A model generated the notes under the pieces. The model was not told the DNA's origin. It worked only from the letters and a program-made list of their open reading frames with translations, and made no database searches. 64,000 nt of DNA. It comes from Muscardinus avellanarius. Taxonomy: Eukaryota > Chordata > Mammalia > Rodentia > Gliridae. The DNA lies in assembly GCA_963383645.1 (NCBI GenBank), contig OY726569.1:76416135-76480134 (forward strand), written 5' to 3'. The translations under genes and the position numbers were made by a program. Shown here piece by piece: positions 33,261 to 43,892 of this stretch (positions within the stretch are counted from its first letter, which is position 1; each line of letters opens with the position of its first letter).

Positions 33261-34832
33261 GAAATATTTGATATTAACAACTTTTGACAAAACACATCCT
33301 CAATACACCTGGATATAAACAACTTTTAGCAAAACATGTTTTCAGTACACCGAGGTACATTTTGCGCTTCATCTGAAACAATTCAGCCTGCCCCGATGAG
33401 CTCATATCCCAATACCCCAAAGTATCCAAATTAACATCATATAGATCATCCTGGTTACCTAGCCACAAAGATCAATTTTATTCTAATTATTAACCTAACT
33501 AACAATGGAGCTCTGCAAAGCATGTTTAAATCTAAAGGTAAACTGAAAATACAGAAAACAAGGGACTTTTCCATTAAAAGGAACACAAAGATTTTAAGAG
33601 ATCTTTAAGGGGCACAAAACATTTTACTTTTATATTTCATATTTTAAAATACTAAATATACAATTTATTTTTTGAAATCTCATGATATTTGGTCAGAAAA
33701 TACAAAAAAAGGGAAGGCTCTGCCTAGCTGATTTTTCCATCACACATAATAAACTTTAAACTTATCCTTAACTACTAAATGCTAAACTTATTATTTTTAC
33801 TTCTAAAATTAGCTGCTAATTTTATCTGTTATTTTTTACTACTAGGTATTCTATTAACTTATTTTGACCCAACCACCAAATTTATACTAAACTTATTCTA
33901 TTTCTCTAACATACAATGCCTACATCTAATTTTCTATAATACCTATTAAGTTATTTACCAAGAGAACTCTTTTGTGCTTTAGTGAGTGGGCACCAAGGAG
34001 GTCCCTGCCTGCCCAACGCTGGGAACCTGGGAACGGCAGAGTCCTGACGTCAAGCCATTTTCCAATAATATTAACTCTGTGCTTGCCATTCAGTATATAC
34101 TCCTGTACAGGAAAGTGGAGGATGGTTGGAGGTGGAAAAGTATTCTGATTAGCTCTAGCCCCCTGAGATGGATACTACAGTTGACCACCTAACTTATAAG
34201 TAACATATGGAGGGCCTTGCACAGCAGGCATAATTTGACTAAAGTTAACCTTTTCCTTTCATGGCTAAAACCTTAAGTGAGTCAGGTGTTGTAAATAGAG
34301 GAGCAAAGAGCCCTTTTCTATGTCGCTTCTTGAAAGTTCTCCCACAGTCATATTCTTCTTAGTGCTATTCCCAGCACAAATCTTAGGGCATTTTCCAGTC
34401 ATATTCCCATCCATTTTCAGATTATTACAAAATAGCAATACTCAATCAAAGCAATGTTCAAATTGCATTAATATTATCATTATTATAACTAAAACCAAGA
34501 GGAATAATAACTTCAGTTTTGCCAGAGTCTTCCAGCCCTGTGAAATTCTCTTCCCAGCTGCGACCCTGTCATACAGCAGGAATGGTGCCACCTCCGCCAA
34601 TTATTGCCACAAGACATTCTCTATACTCCATGGATTCAATTGTACCTATTATATATCTCCAGCCCTGATCTTTCTCAAAGTACTGAAATGAACATACAAT
34701 GTCCATAGACTTGTCAGATCTAAGGAGGCCCTAGCTGGATTGCCTTTCTCCAGCAAACCTGCTCTGTCTCACTGTTTACTCTATGGGTCTATGGCAGCAT
34801 CGTTTCCCCAAGTTTTGTAGAATCATCCCTGA

Positions 34833-34835
<3 letters not shown>
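33261..34835. other. AT-rich sequence, no gene seen
   Basis: About 1.6 kb of AT-rich DNA which may partly belong to the LTR-like element on its left. The 123-codon frame at 34320-34691 has no domain signature. Confidence 0.35.

Positions 34836-34890
<55 letters not shown>
34836..34890. repeat. (CT)n microsatellite
   Basis: About 26 CT units. Confidence 0.95.
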
Positions 34891-34891
<1 letters not shown>

Positions 34892-34919
34892 TTCATTCCA
34901 TCAAAAAGTTTCATTAAAT

Positions 34920-35113
34920 ATTTTTTTTTTGGTATTTGGGATTGAACTCAGGGGCATTCTACCTCTGTGCTACACAGCCAGCCCCTCCCCCCTTTTGTTA
35001 TATTCTCTTTTGAAACAGGGTCTTGCTAAGTTGTTGAAGCTGGCTTTGAGTTAGCAACCCTGCCTCAGCCTCCCAAGTACTGGGATTATAAGCATGCATT
35101 ATCATTCCTAGTT
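34920..35113 (-). mobile_element. B1-dID SINE (minus)
   Basis: It carries 'gcattctacctctgtgctac', 'cagggtcttgctaagttgtt' and a decayed head ending 'catgcattatcattcctag'. Confidence 0.88.
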
Positions 35114-35379
35114 TCATCAGCCAAATTTTATCCTGAGTTCAACTGTTTCTCATTACTTTTGCCTCTATCACTGTAATCCAAGACAAGAGACCATCTTCTC
35201 GCCATGTAATACTATGATAGCCACACTCCTTGTTCTCCTCTCCCCTATGGTATTTTCTAGCCACACGAGCTAGAATTGAAATAGTAAATATGATTGTGTT
35301 AGCCTCCTGATTAGATGCCCCCCTCCCCAACAGCTTTCCATAGGACTTAATACCAAAAAGCCTTTATTATGGGTGATGA

Positions 35380-35930
35380 GGCCTTGTACACCTGAGCTCC
35401 AGGTGTCCCTCTGGCCTTATCTCTACTCTTTCTGCCATGTATATTCTCTTTTCTTTGAGCAGTCAAGCTCATTTTACTTCAAAGCCTTTGCAAAAGCTAT
35501 TGCTTTTGTCTCAGGAATACTTACCCTGGATATTTTCATGCCTCTTTACCTTCTTCAAGTCTTTGTTTCAATATTGTCTCATCAGAAAGGCCTTTAGTAA
35601 CTCTATGCCCTAAAATAAAACAGTATCTGGCCTTATTTTTCTTTATAGCATTTATAATCTGATTATAGATTTATTTTGTCCTTCCTTCTTTTTCATTCCC
35701 TTTCTCTTTAGCTTATTTCTTCTTTCCTTCCTTCCTTCCTTCCTTCCTTCCTTCCTTCCTTCCTTTCTTCCTTCCTTCTTTCCTTGCTTTACTCTCCTTA
35801 ATATTTCCTCATTAGAATATCAGTTCTATGAGGACAAACTCATTGTTTTGTGCATGAAATAGCCCTGGCACTTAAACAGTACTAATAGATAGTAAAGCCT
35901 TAATAAATATTTATTGAATGAAATAATAAA
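35380..35930 (+). mobile_element. L2 fragment (plus), interrupted by a microsatellite
   Basis: L2 3' motifs appear in order: 'caaagcctttgcaaaagcta', 'ctttatagcatttataatct', 'tcagttctatgaggacaaac', 'gccttaataaatatttattg'. A TTCC repeat has grown inside it. Confidence 0.65.
35720..35785. repeat. (TTCC)n microsatellite
   Basis: About 14 units with a few variants, inside an L2 fragment. Confidence 0.93.
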
Positions 35931-36072
35931 CTATCAAAAACATCTTAACCAGGTAAGCTGACAGCCTTTAAGGAATCACAATGGCCTTACAACTTTAATA
36001 ATATTCCCTGGTCTTAAACTTTCTTCTGTTAAGTTTTAGCACAATATTGGATTTTTAGAAAAGATGCAAGAA

Positions 36073-36264
36073 TGCCGGGCGTGGTGGCACACGCTTCTAA
36101 TCCCCGTGCTTGGGAGGAGGAGACAGGAGGATCGCGTGGGTTCGAAGCCAGCCTTGCTGGCTTAAGAGACCCTGTTTCCAAATAAAATATAAAAAATAGG
36201 TCTGGGAGTGTAGCCTGGAGGTAGAAGGGTTTAATCTCCAGTACTACCAAAAAACAACAAAAAA
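36073..36264 (+). mobile_element. B1-dID SINE, short-head subfamily (plus)
   Basis: It reads 'gccgggcgtggtggcacacg', 'gccttgctggcttaagagac', 'gtgtagcctggaggtagaag'. The direct repeat 'agaaaagatgcaag' near 36057 recurs near 36265 as target-site duplication. Confidence 0.92.
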
Positions 36265-36354
36265 AGAAAAGATGCAAAGATTTCATAGTGTTCCACCTCT
36301 CACCAGCATCCTCTAATGTTAATGTTTTACATAACTTATTTGGTCTATTTTGTA

Positions 36355-36750
36355 TTTCTATAACAAAATACATGAGGCTGGGTACTTAATAAAGAGGTTG
36401 ATTTGGCTTAAGATTCTCACCAAACATCATGGTGTCAGAGTCCTAGTGAGGGTCCCCTTGTCTACATCACAACATGGTAGAAAGTAGAATGAGAAATAGT
36501 TGTGGATAAAAGAGACCAAGCACATGGGTACCTTCACTTTATAACAAGGGTTCTTGTGAGAACTAATTCACTCCTGCAAGACCCTCCCCCACTCATCATC
36601 AAGACCAACACTAACCCATTGGTCAGAGGGAGCTCCCGTGACCTAAATACCTCCCACTAGGCCCCGCCTCTTAAAGGTTCTACCACTTCACCACAACCAC
36701 ACTGACCAAGCCCTCAGCACACGAATCTTGGGAGAACAAACCATATCAAG
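36355..36750 (-). mobile_element. MaLR-type LTR (minus)
   Basis: It carries 'ataacaaaatacatgaggct', 'gtacttaataaagaggttga' and 'gacctaaatacctcccacta', ending 'gagaacaaaccatatcaa'. This matches the overall plan of the other MaLR LTRs here. Confidence 0.55.
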
Positions 36751-37200
36751 GTCATAGTAAAAACCATCGTATATTTTCAAAAACTAAGATATTGCACAGG
36801 CATGATACTGATAACTAAATTGTAGACTTTACTTATACATTCCCAATTTTTCCATGTTCTTTTTCTGCTCCGAATCCAATCCAGGACACTACATTGCATT
36901 TAATCATCATGTCTGTGGTGTCAGTTTCTCGGGTTTTTTTTCTTGTTTGTTTGTTTATTTGTTTAGTATGAACTTGACAGTTTTGAATAGTGCTGGTCAG
37001 GTAGTTTATGGATTGTTCTATGTTCTTTTTGTTTGTCTGAGAAATCAATGTGATAGGAAACTGACAAAATAAAATCTGGGCTGTCCAGTTATATGGAGGA
37101 ATAAATTCTGGTGTTTTATAGGACACAATAGGGTGATATTGCTTACATTGATTTATTACATATTTCAGAAGCATTGAAAGAGAGGAATTTGAAGGTTTCC

Positions 37201-37993
37201 AGACTTCTGGGAAGATGGCGACCGAGAAAAGCAGGGCTTAAGAGCCCCGCTAACAACCAATCTCCATTACCACAAAATCAGTGCCTTTCATAGCCAGAAA
37301 ACACCATCACCAGAGAAACAAAAAAATCACCAGGCCCCAGAGAGGAAGGGGACTCAGAACGGAGCTCAGAGCCACAGAGAAGATACGCCAGATTCATGCA
37401 CGAGGACGTGGCAGCAGCGCCTTACTGCCGGCGGCAGCGGCGAGTTCACCAGACTGCTACAGCGAGCCTAGGTGAGCCGCTGCGGAACAGCCAGGCGGGA
37501 TTTTTCGGCGCAGGGAGCATCTAAAGCTCCCAGTGGCTGAGCTCAGCATGCTGCAGGGACTCTGAGCGGAGCTCAAAACCAGAGAAGAAATACGCCAGCC
37601 TCACGGCCGAGGGCGTGGCATTGGCGCCATATTGCCACCGGTGGCAGCAGCAGCGAATTCACCGAGTCCACTACAGCTCCATCTGCGTATTCAACAACAG
37701 TGAGTCAAATTGCAGGCCCCAGAGGAGAAATCCCAGGACTGCACTCCCAGGGACTTCACCCAGTGGGGGAGTGGCGGTGGCAGAGATATCACACCATAGG
37801 AGAACGCCCAACCTGGCACCCCCCATAGTCTAAAGCAGCCTATATCAACTCCCTGGGTCTGAGACTCTGTGATACAACCCAGTAAAGGAGTAGTGGTGAC
37901 TGAGATAACCACAGACTCGAGATCCAGAGCACTTTAAGTGAAGTCATTGTGACCCAAGGGAAGAACCCAGAGAAGGCACAAACTTCCAAAATC
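37201..37993 (+). promoter_or_regulatory. L1-type 5'UTR / internal promoter of the HAL1-like element
   Basis: This CpG-containing region has a YY1-like motif at 37211-37220 and repeats of about 230-bp spacing: 'agagaagatacgccagattc' near 37375 and 'agaagaaatacgccagcctc' near 37580. The two similar blocks suggest a partial internal duplication of promoter units, as in monomer-type L1 5'UTRs. Promoter activity is inferred by analogy. Confidence 0.6.
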
Positions 37994-38908
37994 ATGGGAA
38001 AGAGGAATAACAATGGAGCAAAGAATGCCCACAACCCCACAACATCAGAACCTGATAAAACAGAAAATCAGAGATTTCTAGAAGATCAAATCAGGAAAAT
38101 AACTGTAGAAATAATAGAGGTGTTTCAAAAAGAATTCAGAGAGCCAAAAAGAGATAAAGAATGCAATTAATAAAGTAAAGGCCTCAATTCAAAGTACAAA
38201 CAACCGATTAGACCACATGGAGAATAGAATATCGCTCTTAGAAGATGATCATTCCAAAAATGAACGCATAGTTTCTAATCTAGAAAAAAAATCCGACAGC
38301 AGGAATTAGACATTGAAGAAATATGGGTCCATTTTAAGAGAGCTAAGCTAAGAATAATTGGAATAGAGGAGGGAAAAGAAGGTGAAACCAAAGGGATCAA
38401 CAATCTCTTCAAGGAAGTAATAGCAGAAAATTTTCCAAACATAGAGCAAGAGGTCGATACACAGGTCCAGAAAACTTAGAGAACTCCCTTTAGACAGGAT
38501 CAGAGAAGAGGATCCCCATGCCACATAATTGTCAAAATGACCAATGTGGAAGCCAAGCAGAGAATCTTAAAGGCAACAAAAACAAAGGGCCAAGTGACAT
38601 TCAGAGGCAAACCAATTAGAATCACTCCAGACTTCCCAAACCAAGTCATGAGAGCCAAAAGGGCTTGGAGTAACATATTCCAAACTCTGAAAGAAAACAA
38701 CTTCCAGCCAAAAATTTTCTACCCAGCAAAACTTTCTATCAAATTAGATGGAAAAATAAGAAGCTTCCATGACAAACAGAAACTGAAGGAATTTATGTCT
38801 TTAAAACCAGTGCTAGAGAAAATACTCAAAGAGATTAACTACAAAGAAGAAATAGGTAACACACACCAGAACCAGAGAAACAAGAGTTTCCATCCAAAAG
38901 ACAACTAA
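37994..38908 (+). pseudogene. L1 ORF1p-like gene, decayed
   Basis: About 305 codons, close to the usual ORF1p length. The N-terminal part has a basic start (MGKRNNNGAK) and a charged coiled-coil-like region. The RRM region shows RIIGIEEG and HIIVK. The C-terminal domain shows the YPAKLS and SFHDKQKLKEF motifs typical of L1 ORF1p. The frame shifts near 38155-38165 and returns near 38300 beside an A-run, and there is one in-frame TAG at 38477-38479. In its family ORF1p is an RNA-binding trimer that coats element RNA; this copy cannot make it. Confidence 0.85.
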
Positions 38909-39099
38909 GATTGGTTATCTGTGGAGATTCATTATTTATGTTAGTCTTTTACCTATCTCTAAATTGTATTGTTTGCTTTTATTGTTGCAAATTTTTAGGA
39001 TTTCTATTTGGAATATTAATATACCTTCAGATACAGAATTTGGAAATATTTTATCCCATTCTATCAGTAACTTTTAACTCTGTTACATTGTCTTTGGAT

Positions 39100-39640
39100 A
39101 TACAATATTTTTTATTTTTTAGGGAGTTTGTATACCCTTCTGTTGCCTGTGCCATTGAAATCATATCCAAGAAATCACTGCCAATTTCAATGTTGTGAGG
39201 TTTTATGACCCAGATTTTCTTCTAAAAGTTTATAGTCTTAAGATTTATATTTAGGTCTTTTATCTATTTTGAGTTAATATTTGTATATGGGATTAGGTAA
39301 GGGTCCAATTTTATTCTTTTCCATGTAATTATTATTTTTCAACAATATTTAGCTAAAAATTATTATTTCCTCCACCAAATGTTCGTGGAAACCTTGTCAA
39401 AAATAACTTGACAATATATGGAAGAATGTATCTCTAGGCTTTTATTTAACTCCAATGGTTTATATATCTGCCTTTAGAATAGTACTACACTGTTTCAATT
39501 ATTGTAGCTTTATATGGTTCGAAATCAGAAAATATATATCTTCTAGCTTTGTTCTTTTTCGAGATTGTTTTGGGTATCTAGAGTTCATATTCCATATTAG
39601 GATAGATTTTTTTTCTGAAAAATAAATATATAAATATATG
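39100..39640 (-). mobile_element. Antisense fragment of an older L1 ORF2 inside the HAL1-like element
   Basis: The plus strand shows typical reversed ORF2 text: 'aatcatatccaagaaatcac', 'tctattttgagttaatattt', 'ttgtcaaaaataacttgaca', 'tttcaattattgtagcttta'. Its right part is also present, in the same relation to the tail, at 54527-54660. It was therefore part of the RNA that was mobilised. Confidence 0.8.
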
Positions 39641-39973
39641 ATAGTTTCACCTAAAAAAAAGAAAAAATATATTCTCTGGTAAGAAAGAAAGCAGAAATAA
39701 ATACTGAAATGTCATCTTTAAGTTATCAAAAGCTTGGTATCAGACAAATGAAACTGTTATGTGAGATTATCATTTTTAATTTTGGATAAATTGCTATAAT
39801 ACTAGATGTCAACCACTAAGCCAAGCATGGGAGGGAGGGATGGGGAGAGAATGGGGTGGGGATCGGGTGGGGGCTGACTGGGCGATGTGTGCATGTATGT
39901 CTACAAAAGTTTGTATCCCACTATGATGTATGAATACAGTGCACCAATAAAAAATTTAAAAAAAGAAAGAAAA

Positions 39974-40590
39974 TGAAGGTTTCCAAAGCAAAGAAATGCT
40001 AAAAGTGTGAGAAGATGGAAATGCTAATTACCCTGATTTGATCATTCTGTGTTGTATATACTCTCTGTGAACTTACTTATAAACTCTCTTACTGTGGATA
40101 GTTATTATGTGTCAATTAAAAATGTAAAAAGTAGAAACAAACTCAGTTTCTTTCAGAACTTACATTGAAATTCTTGCTGGAGTGTATTTGTTGTGGCTTC
40201 TTATGTAAATGTATTCCTAATCTCACAACCTCACTAAGAAGATCAGAGACTAGGAGCTAAGAAGCAAGCTCCTTTCCCAAAAGCCCTGAGTAGATTTTCT
40301 GTCAAGTCTTATTGCTCATAATTTTATATCATGGCCACAGAAATGGAACTACCATGATGAACTTAGTCTAATGAAGATCTATTCTGGTGGAGGTGGGAAA
40401 CGTGTTTTCCCTGAGTTACAGCTACTAAAAGAAGAAGAAACCAAAACAGAAGAAGGGAGAGGAGGGAGTTTGGGGCTGGGAATGGGGTAGGAAATGAATT
40501 TGTAACAGTGACTGTCACAACTTAATATATTTTGCATATAGGTAAAATTTGCAAATGGGCATGGCCTCCTGGGGGGCATATCATATCCAA
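39974..40590 (+). mobile_element. Old L1 3' end (plus) and flank
   Basis: After the duplicated 'tgaaggtttcc', old L1-like 3' sequence continues ('agatggaaatgctaattacc', 'tattatgtgtcaattaaaaa') to about 40135. The remainder to 40590 shows no named feature. Confidence 0.5.
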
Positions 40591-40870
40591 ATGGTATATT
40601 TAGCAAAATATGACTACATAGGTTTACAAAAACTGTGATATATCCATTCCATGAAATTCTCTCAGCAATAAAAAAAAAGTGAATGGATTGCTGATACATG
40701 CAACATTCAGGCTGAATCTCAAAATCGTTACTTCAAGTAGACGTCTAAAGAAAGATGACATGCTGTGTGATTCTAATTACCTACATTTTGGAAAAGGCAA
40801 AACCATAAAGACAGAAAGGAGATCAGTGTATGACAGGGCCTAGGGGAAGGGAGAGAGAGAGCATGTCCAA
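40590..40870 (+). mobile_element. Old L1 ORF2/3' fragment (plus)
   Basis: The order 'attctctcagcaataaaaaa', 'gatacatgcaacattcaggc', 'tttggaaaaggcaaaaccat' matches the end of ORF2 in old L1s. Confidence 0.7.
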
Positions 40871-41515
40871 AGAGGAATGATAGAACTTTTGGGGGCAATG
40901 GAAATATTTTATAGATAAGATAAACAACTACTCTTGGGTCTTCTGAGATGGTTTGCAAAGGGGTAAAAAAACGACATTGCAGGAAACCTTCTTTTTCTGC
41001 AAGGGTATAGTTTTTTTTGTTTTGAGAAGCTGGTCTACATGCTTTGGGAAAATGGCACATGTTTCTTTTTTATTTTTATTAAGTTTTTATCATCTATATT
41101 TAAGGTGTGATGGTTTGATATACACAGCAAAGTGACTACCATAACCAAATAAATTAACATACCCATCACTTACCCAAATCATCTTCCTTGTGTATGTATG
41201 TGGTATGAAAATCTAAAGTTTTGTCTTATAAAAAAGTTTCCAGTGTACAATCTGATATTATTAACTGATCTTCAGGCTACACATTATATGTATTCATTCT
41301 TCACAACTGCAACTTTGTATTATTTGACCTACACCTCCAAATCTCCACCCCTTTCCCCCAAATTCTTTCTGTTTGTTTGACTTAAATTTTTTTTCACATA
41401 TAAGTGAAATCATAGTATTTTTCTATTTGTGTCTGGTTTATTTTACTTAGCATAATATCCTTCAGGTTATTCACAGATAACAGAATCTCATTTTCAATTT
41501 TATTTATTATTATTA

Positions 41516-41721
41516 TTTTTTGTGGTACTGGGGATGGAACCCAGGGGCATTCTACCTCTGAGCTACATCCCCAGCCCTATTTTTTATTCTTATTTTTGAA
41601 ACAGGGTCTCAGTTGCAAAGGGCCTCACTAAGTAATAGCTGAGGCTGTCCAAGAACCACGATGCTCCTGTCTCAACCTCCCAAATGCTAGGATTACAAGT
41701 GTACACCACCACGCCCAACTG
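41516..41721 (-). mobile_element. B1-dID SINE (minus)
   Basis: Well-kept tRNA-like part, 'gcattctacctctgagctac', and long-head form ending 'caccaccacgcccaac'. Confidence 0.92.
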
Positions 41722-42305
41722 AATCTCCTTTTTAAAAGCTGAGTGATCTTCCATTGTGTGTGTTACAATTTCTTTATCCACCCATCCATAAGTAGACACT
41801 GAAGTTGCTTCTATGTCTTGGCTCCTGTGAATAACACTGCAGTGAACACGGGGTACAGATGCCTCTTTGTCATACTGACTCCATTTCCCTTCAGTATACA
41901 ACAAGAAGAGAGATTATTTGGTCATACAGTAGTTCCACTTTTAATTTAATGAGTAATCATCATACCATTTTCCATAATGGCTGTACTAATTTACATTCCT
42001 ACCTCAGTGCAGATAGGGTCCCTTTTTCTCCACATCCTTGTTATCATCCATGGTTTTGACAATACCCTTTCCAACTTGGAGGAGGTGGTATCTCATTGTG
42101 ATTTTAATTTGCATTTCCCTGATAATTAGTAATATTGAGCATTTTTCATACACATTTGGTAATTTGTAAGTCTTCTTTTGAGAAATGTCTATTCAGGAAC
42201 TTTGTCTACTTTTTTGCAACAACCCCAATACTCTTTTGCAATGAATATATATTAATTTTACAAATTAATGGGGTTTTCTGCAATGCCTTACCTACTTTTA
42301 TTTAT

Positions 42306-42800
42306 GCTTTCAGGCTGTTATTGGTGCATCATGATTATACATCATACTGAGGTATGGAATGATAGAAACATTCAAGTACCCAACACTTGGACCATTTTCC
42401 TCTGGTTCCCAACCCTCCCTCCCTTTCCCCATACATATCATTGAGATTGGTATTGGCAATTTCATACACATACATAGTGTTATTTGTTTTATTTTATTTT
42501 ATTTTATTTTGGTGGTACTGGGGTTTCTGGAAGCCCTTCTACCTCCAGGCTACACTCCCAGACCTATTTTATACTTTTTTTTATTTGGAAACAGGGTTTC
42601 TTAAGCCAGCGCGGCTGGCTTGGAACCTGTGCGATCCTCCTGTCTCCGCCTCCCAAGTGCGGGGATTACAAGCGTGTGCCACCACGCCCGGCACATAGCG
42701 TTATTTAAACTGTTACTTTCTTTACATTTCTATTCTCCCTTAGACCCTCTTCATTACTCCATTGGAGTCTTTGCTACTTTATCTGAGATTTGGTTTCCTG
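42306..42800 (-). mobile_element. L1 3' end (minus) within the old L1, itself carrying a SINE
   Basis: The left end, 'attggtgcatcatgattata', is the reverse complement of the shared tail. The polypyrimidine stretch and 'tgagattggtattggcaatt' follow. The right border is approximate. Confidence 0.75.
42486..42692 (-). mobile_element. B1-dID SINE, short-head subfamily (minus)
   Basis: A (TTTTA)n left end, 'ctacctccaggctacactcc', 'tttcttaagccagcgcggct', ending 'ccaccacgcccggc'. Target-site duplication 'acatag[t/c]gttattt' lies at 42472-42485 and 42693-42706. Confidence 0.93.
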
Positions 42801-43293
42801 GTTTCCATCTAGCTTGATTTGTGAGCATCTCCTCTCATTCTGTAGGCTGAGCCTTCCTTGCTGACTGTTTCTTTCATTGCACAGAGCATTTAGGTTTGCT
42901 ATAGTCCCCAGCGGTTTAATTTTGCTTTTGTTACCTGCCCATTGGTATGAAAGCTAAGAAGATCATTGCCTCGGTCAGTCTCCAGGAGCTTCTCATGCTT
43001 TCCTTCAGAAGTTCTTTGGTTTCTGGTCTCCTGTTTAGGTTTATAGTCTGTTTTGAGTTGATTTTTTGTATATGTTGTAAGAAAAGGGCCCAATTTCATT
43101 CACTTTGTGCATGGATATTCAGTTTCCCCAATACCACTTATTTAAGGGACTCTTTTTTTCCCTATCGTGTTTTTGTGGCACCCTCGTAAAAACTTGGTTG
43201 GGTGTATATCATTAGGTTTCCTTCTGGGCAATCTATTTTTTTCCCCCATTAGTCCATGAGTCAGTTTTTATGCCAGGACTATGGTATATAAAT

Positions 43294-43474
43294 TTTGTGG
43301 TCCTGGGGATTGAACCTAGGGGAATTCTACCTCTGAGCTACACCCTTAGCCCTATTTTATTCTTTTTTATTTTGAAACAGGGTCTTATTAAGTTGCAGAG
43401 GGCTGAACCTGCAATCCTTCTGTCTCAGCCTTCTAAGTACTCGGATTGCAAGCATGTGACATCACGTCTAGCTG
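43294..43474 (-). mobile_element. B1-dID SINE (minus)
   Basis: It carries 'gaattctacctctgagctac' and 'cagggtcttattaagttgca', with a decayed head ending 'gacatcacgtctagct'. Confidence 0.88.
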
Positions 43475-43508
43475 CCTATGTTGTTTGGATGACTACAGTT
43501 TATGAATC

Positions 43509-43540
<32 letters not shown>
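43509..43540. repeat. (CA)n microsatellite
   Basis: About 15 CA units between two oppositely oriented old L1 pieces. Confidence 0.93.
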
Positions 43541-43541
<1 letters not shown>

Positions 43542-43554
43542 AGCTACATTTTAC

Positions 43555-43892
43555 ACCAAAAATGATCTACCTGAAAAATAAACTAGTAAAGCAATTTGAT
43601 TTATGATAGAATCACAAGTAATAAAATACTTAGGCATAAATTTAACCAAGGGGGTGAAAAATCTAAAATTATACACTAAAATTATAAAACACTGATGAAA
43701 GAAATTAAAAAAAGGTACAAATAAATGAAAACGTGTCTTGTGTTCATAGATTAGAAGAAATAATAATGTTAAAGTGTCCATGCTACCCGAAGCAATCTAT
43801 AGATTCAATCATTATCAAAATCCAACATCATTTTTCACAAAAATAGAATAATTTTAGAACCATAGAAGGTCCTGATTAGTCAGTGTAATCTT
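43555..43892 (+). mobile_element. Old L1 ORF2 fragment (plus)
   Basis: It has forward ORF2 text ('acttaggcataaatttaacc', 'tccatgctacccgaagcaat', 'attatcaaaatccaacatca'). It continues after the next insertion at 45344-45410 ('gcagtacacttcctgatttc'). Confidence 0.8.

Larger units (their letters stand above)
36020..37190 (+). mobile_element. Probable old L1-type 3' region, hosting a SINE and an LTR
   Basis: Fragments around 36020-36060, 36266-36354 and 36751-37020 ('gaatccaatccaggacacta', 'cattgcatttaatcatcatg') resemble an ancient repeat also seen at 50075-50190 and 50566-50930. The family name is uncertain. It supplies the target site of the HAL1-like element. Confidence 0.4.
37201..39973 (+). 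mobile_element. Full-length HAL1-like composite retroelement (ORF1 only, antisense L1 insert)
   Basis: It is flanked by 'tgaaggtttcc' at 37190-37200 and 39974-39984. It starts 'agacttctgggaagatggcg', with a YY1-like AAGATGGCG motif near the 5' end as in L1 promoters. It then has a roughly 790-bp GC-rich 5'UTR, an ORF1 (37994-38908), and no ORF2. About 540 bp of an older L1 in antisense (39100-39640) and the shared 3' tail with poly-A follow. ORF1-only L1 derivatives are known as HAL1 (half-L1). The antisense block and the tail make this a composite. A shorter copy with the same junction lies at 54527-55008. Confidence 0.75.
41050..43505 (-). mobile_element. Old L1 (ORF2 and 3' end, minus), several times interrupted
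   Basis: Reversed ORF2 signatures run in consistent order: 'tttacttagcataatatcct', 'cttctatgtcttggctcctg', 'ggtatctcattgtgatttta', 'gagttgattttttgtatatg', 'cagtttccccaataccactt'. It is split by SINEs at 41516-41721 and 43294-43474 and by a younger L1 3' end at 42306-42800. Confidence 0.85.

Noticed and set aside
38911..39198. A 95-codon frame after ORF1 as a new second protein of the HAL1-like element
   Set aside because: Most of it is antisense to an old L1 ORF2 and it is not kept in the second copy, which starts further downstream.
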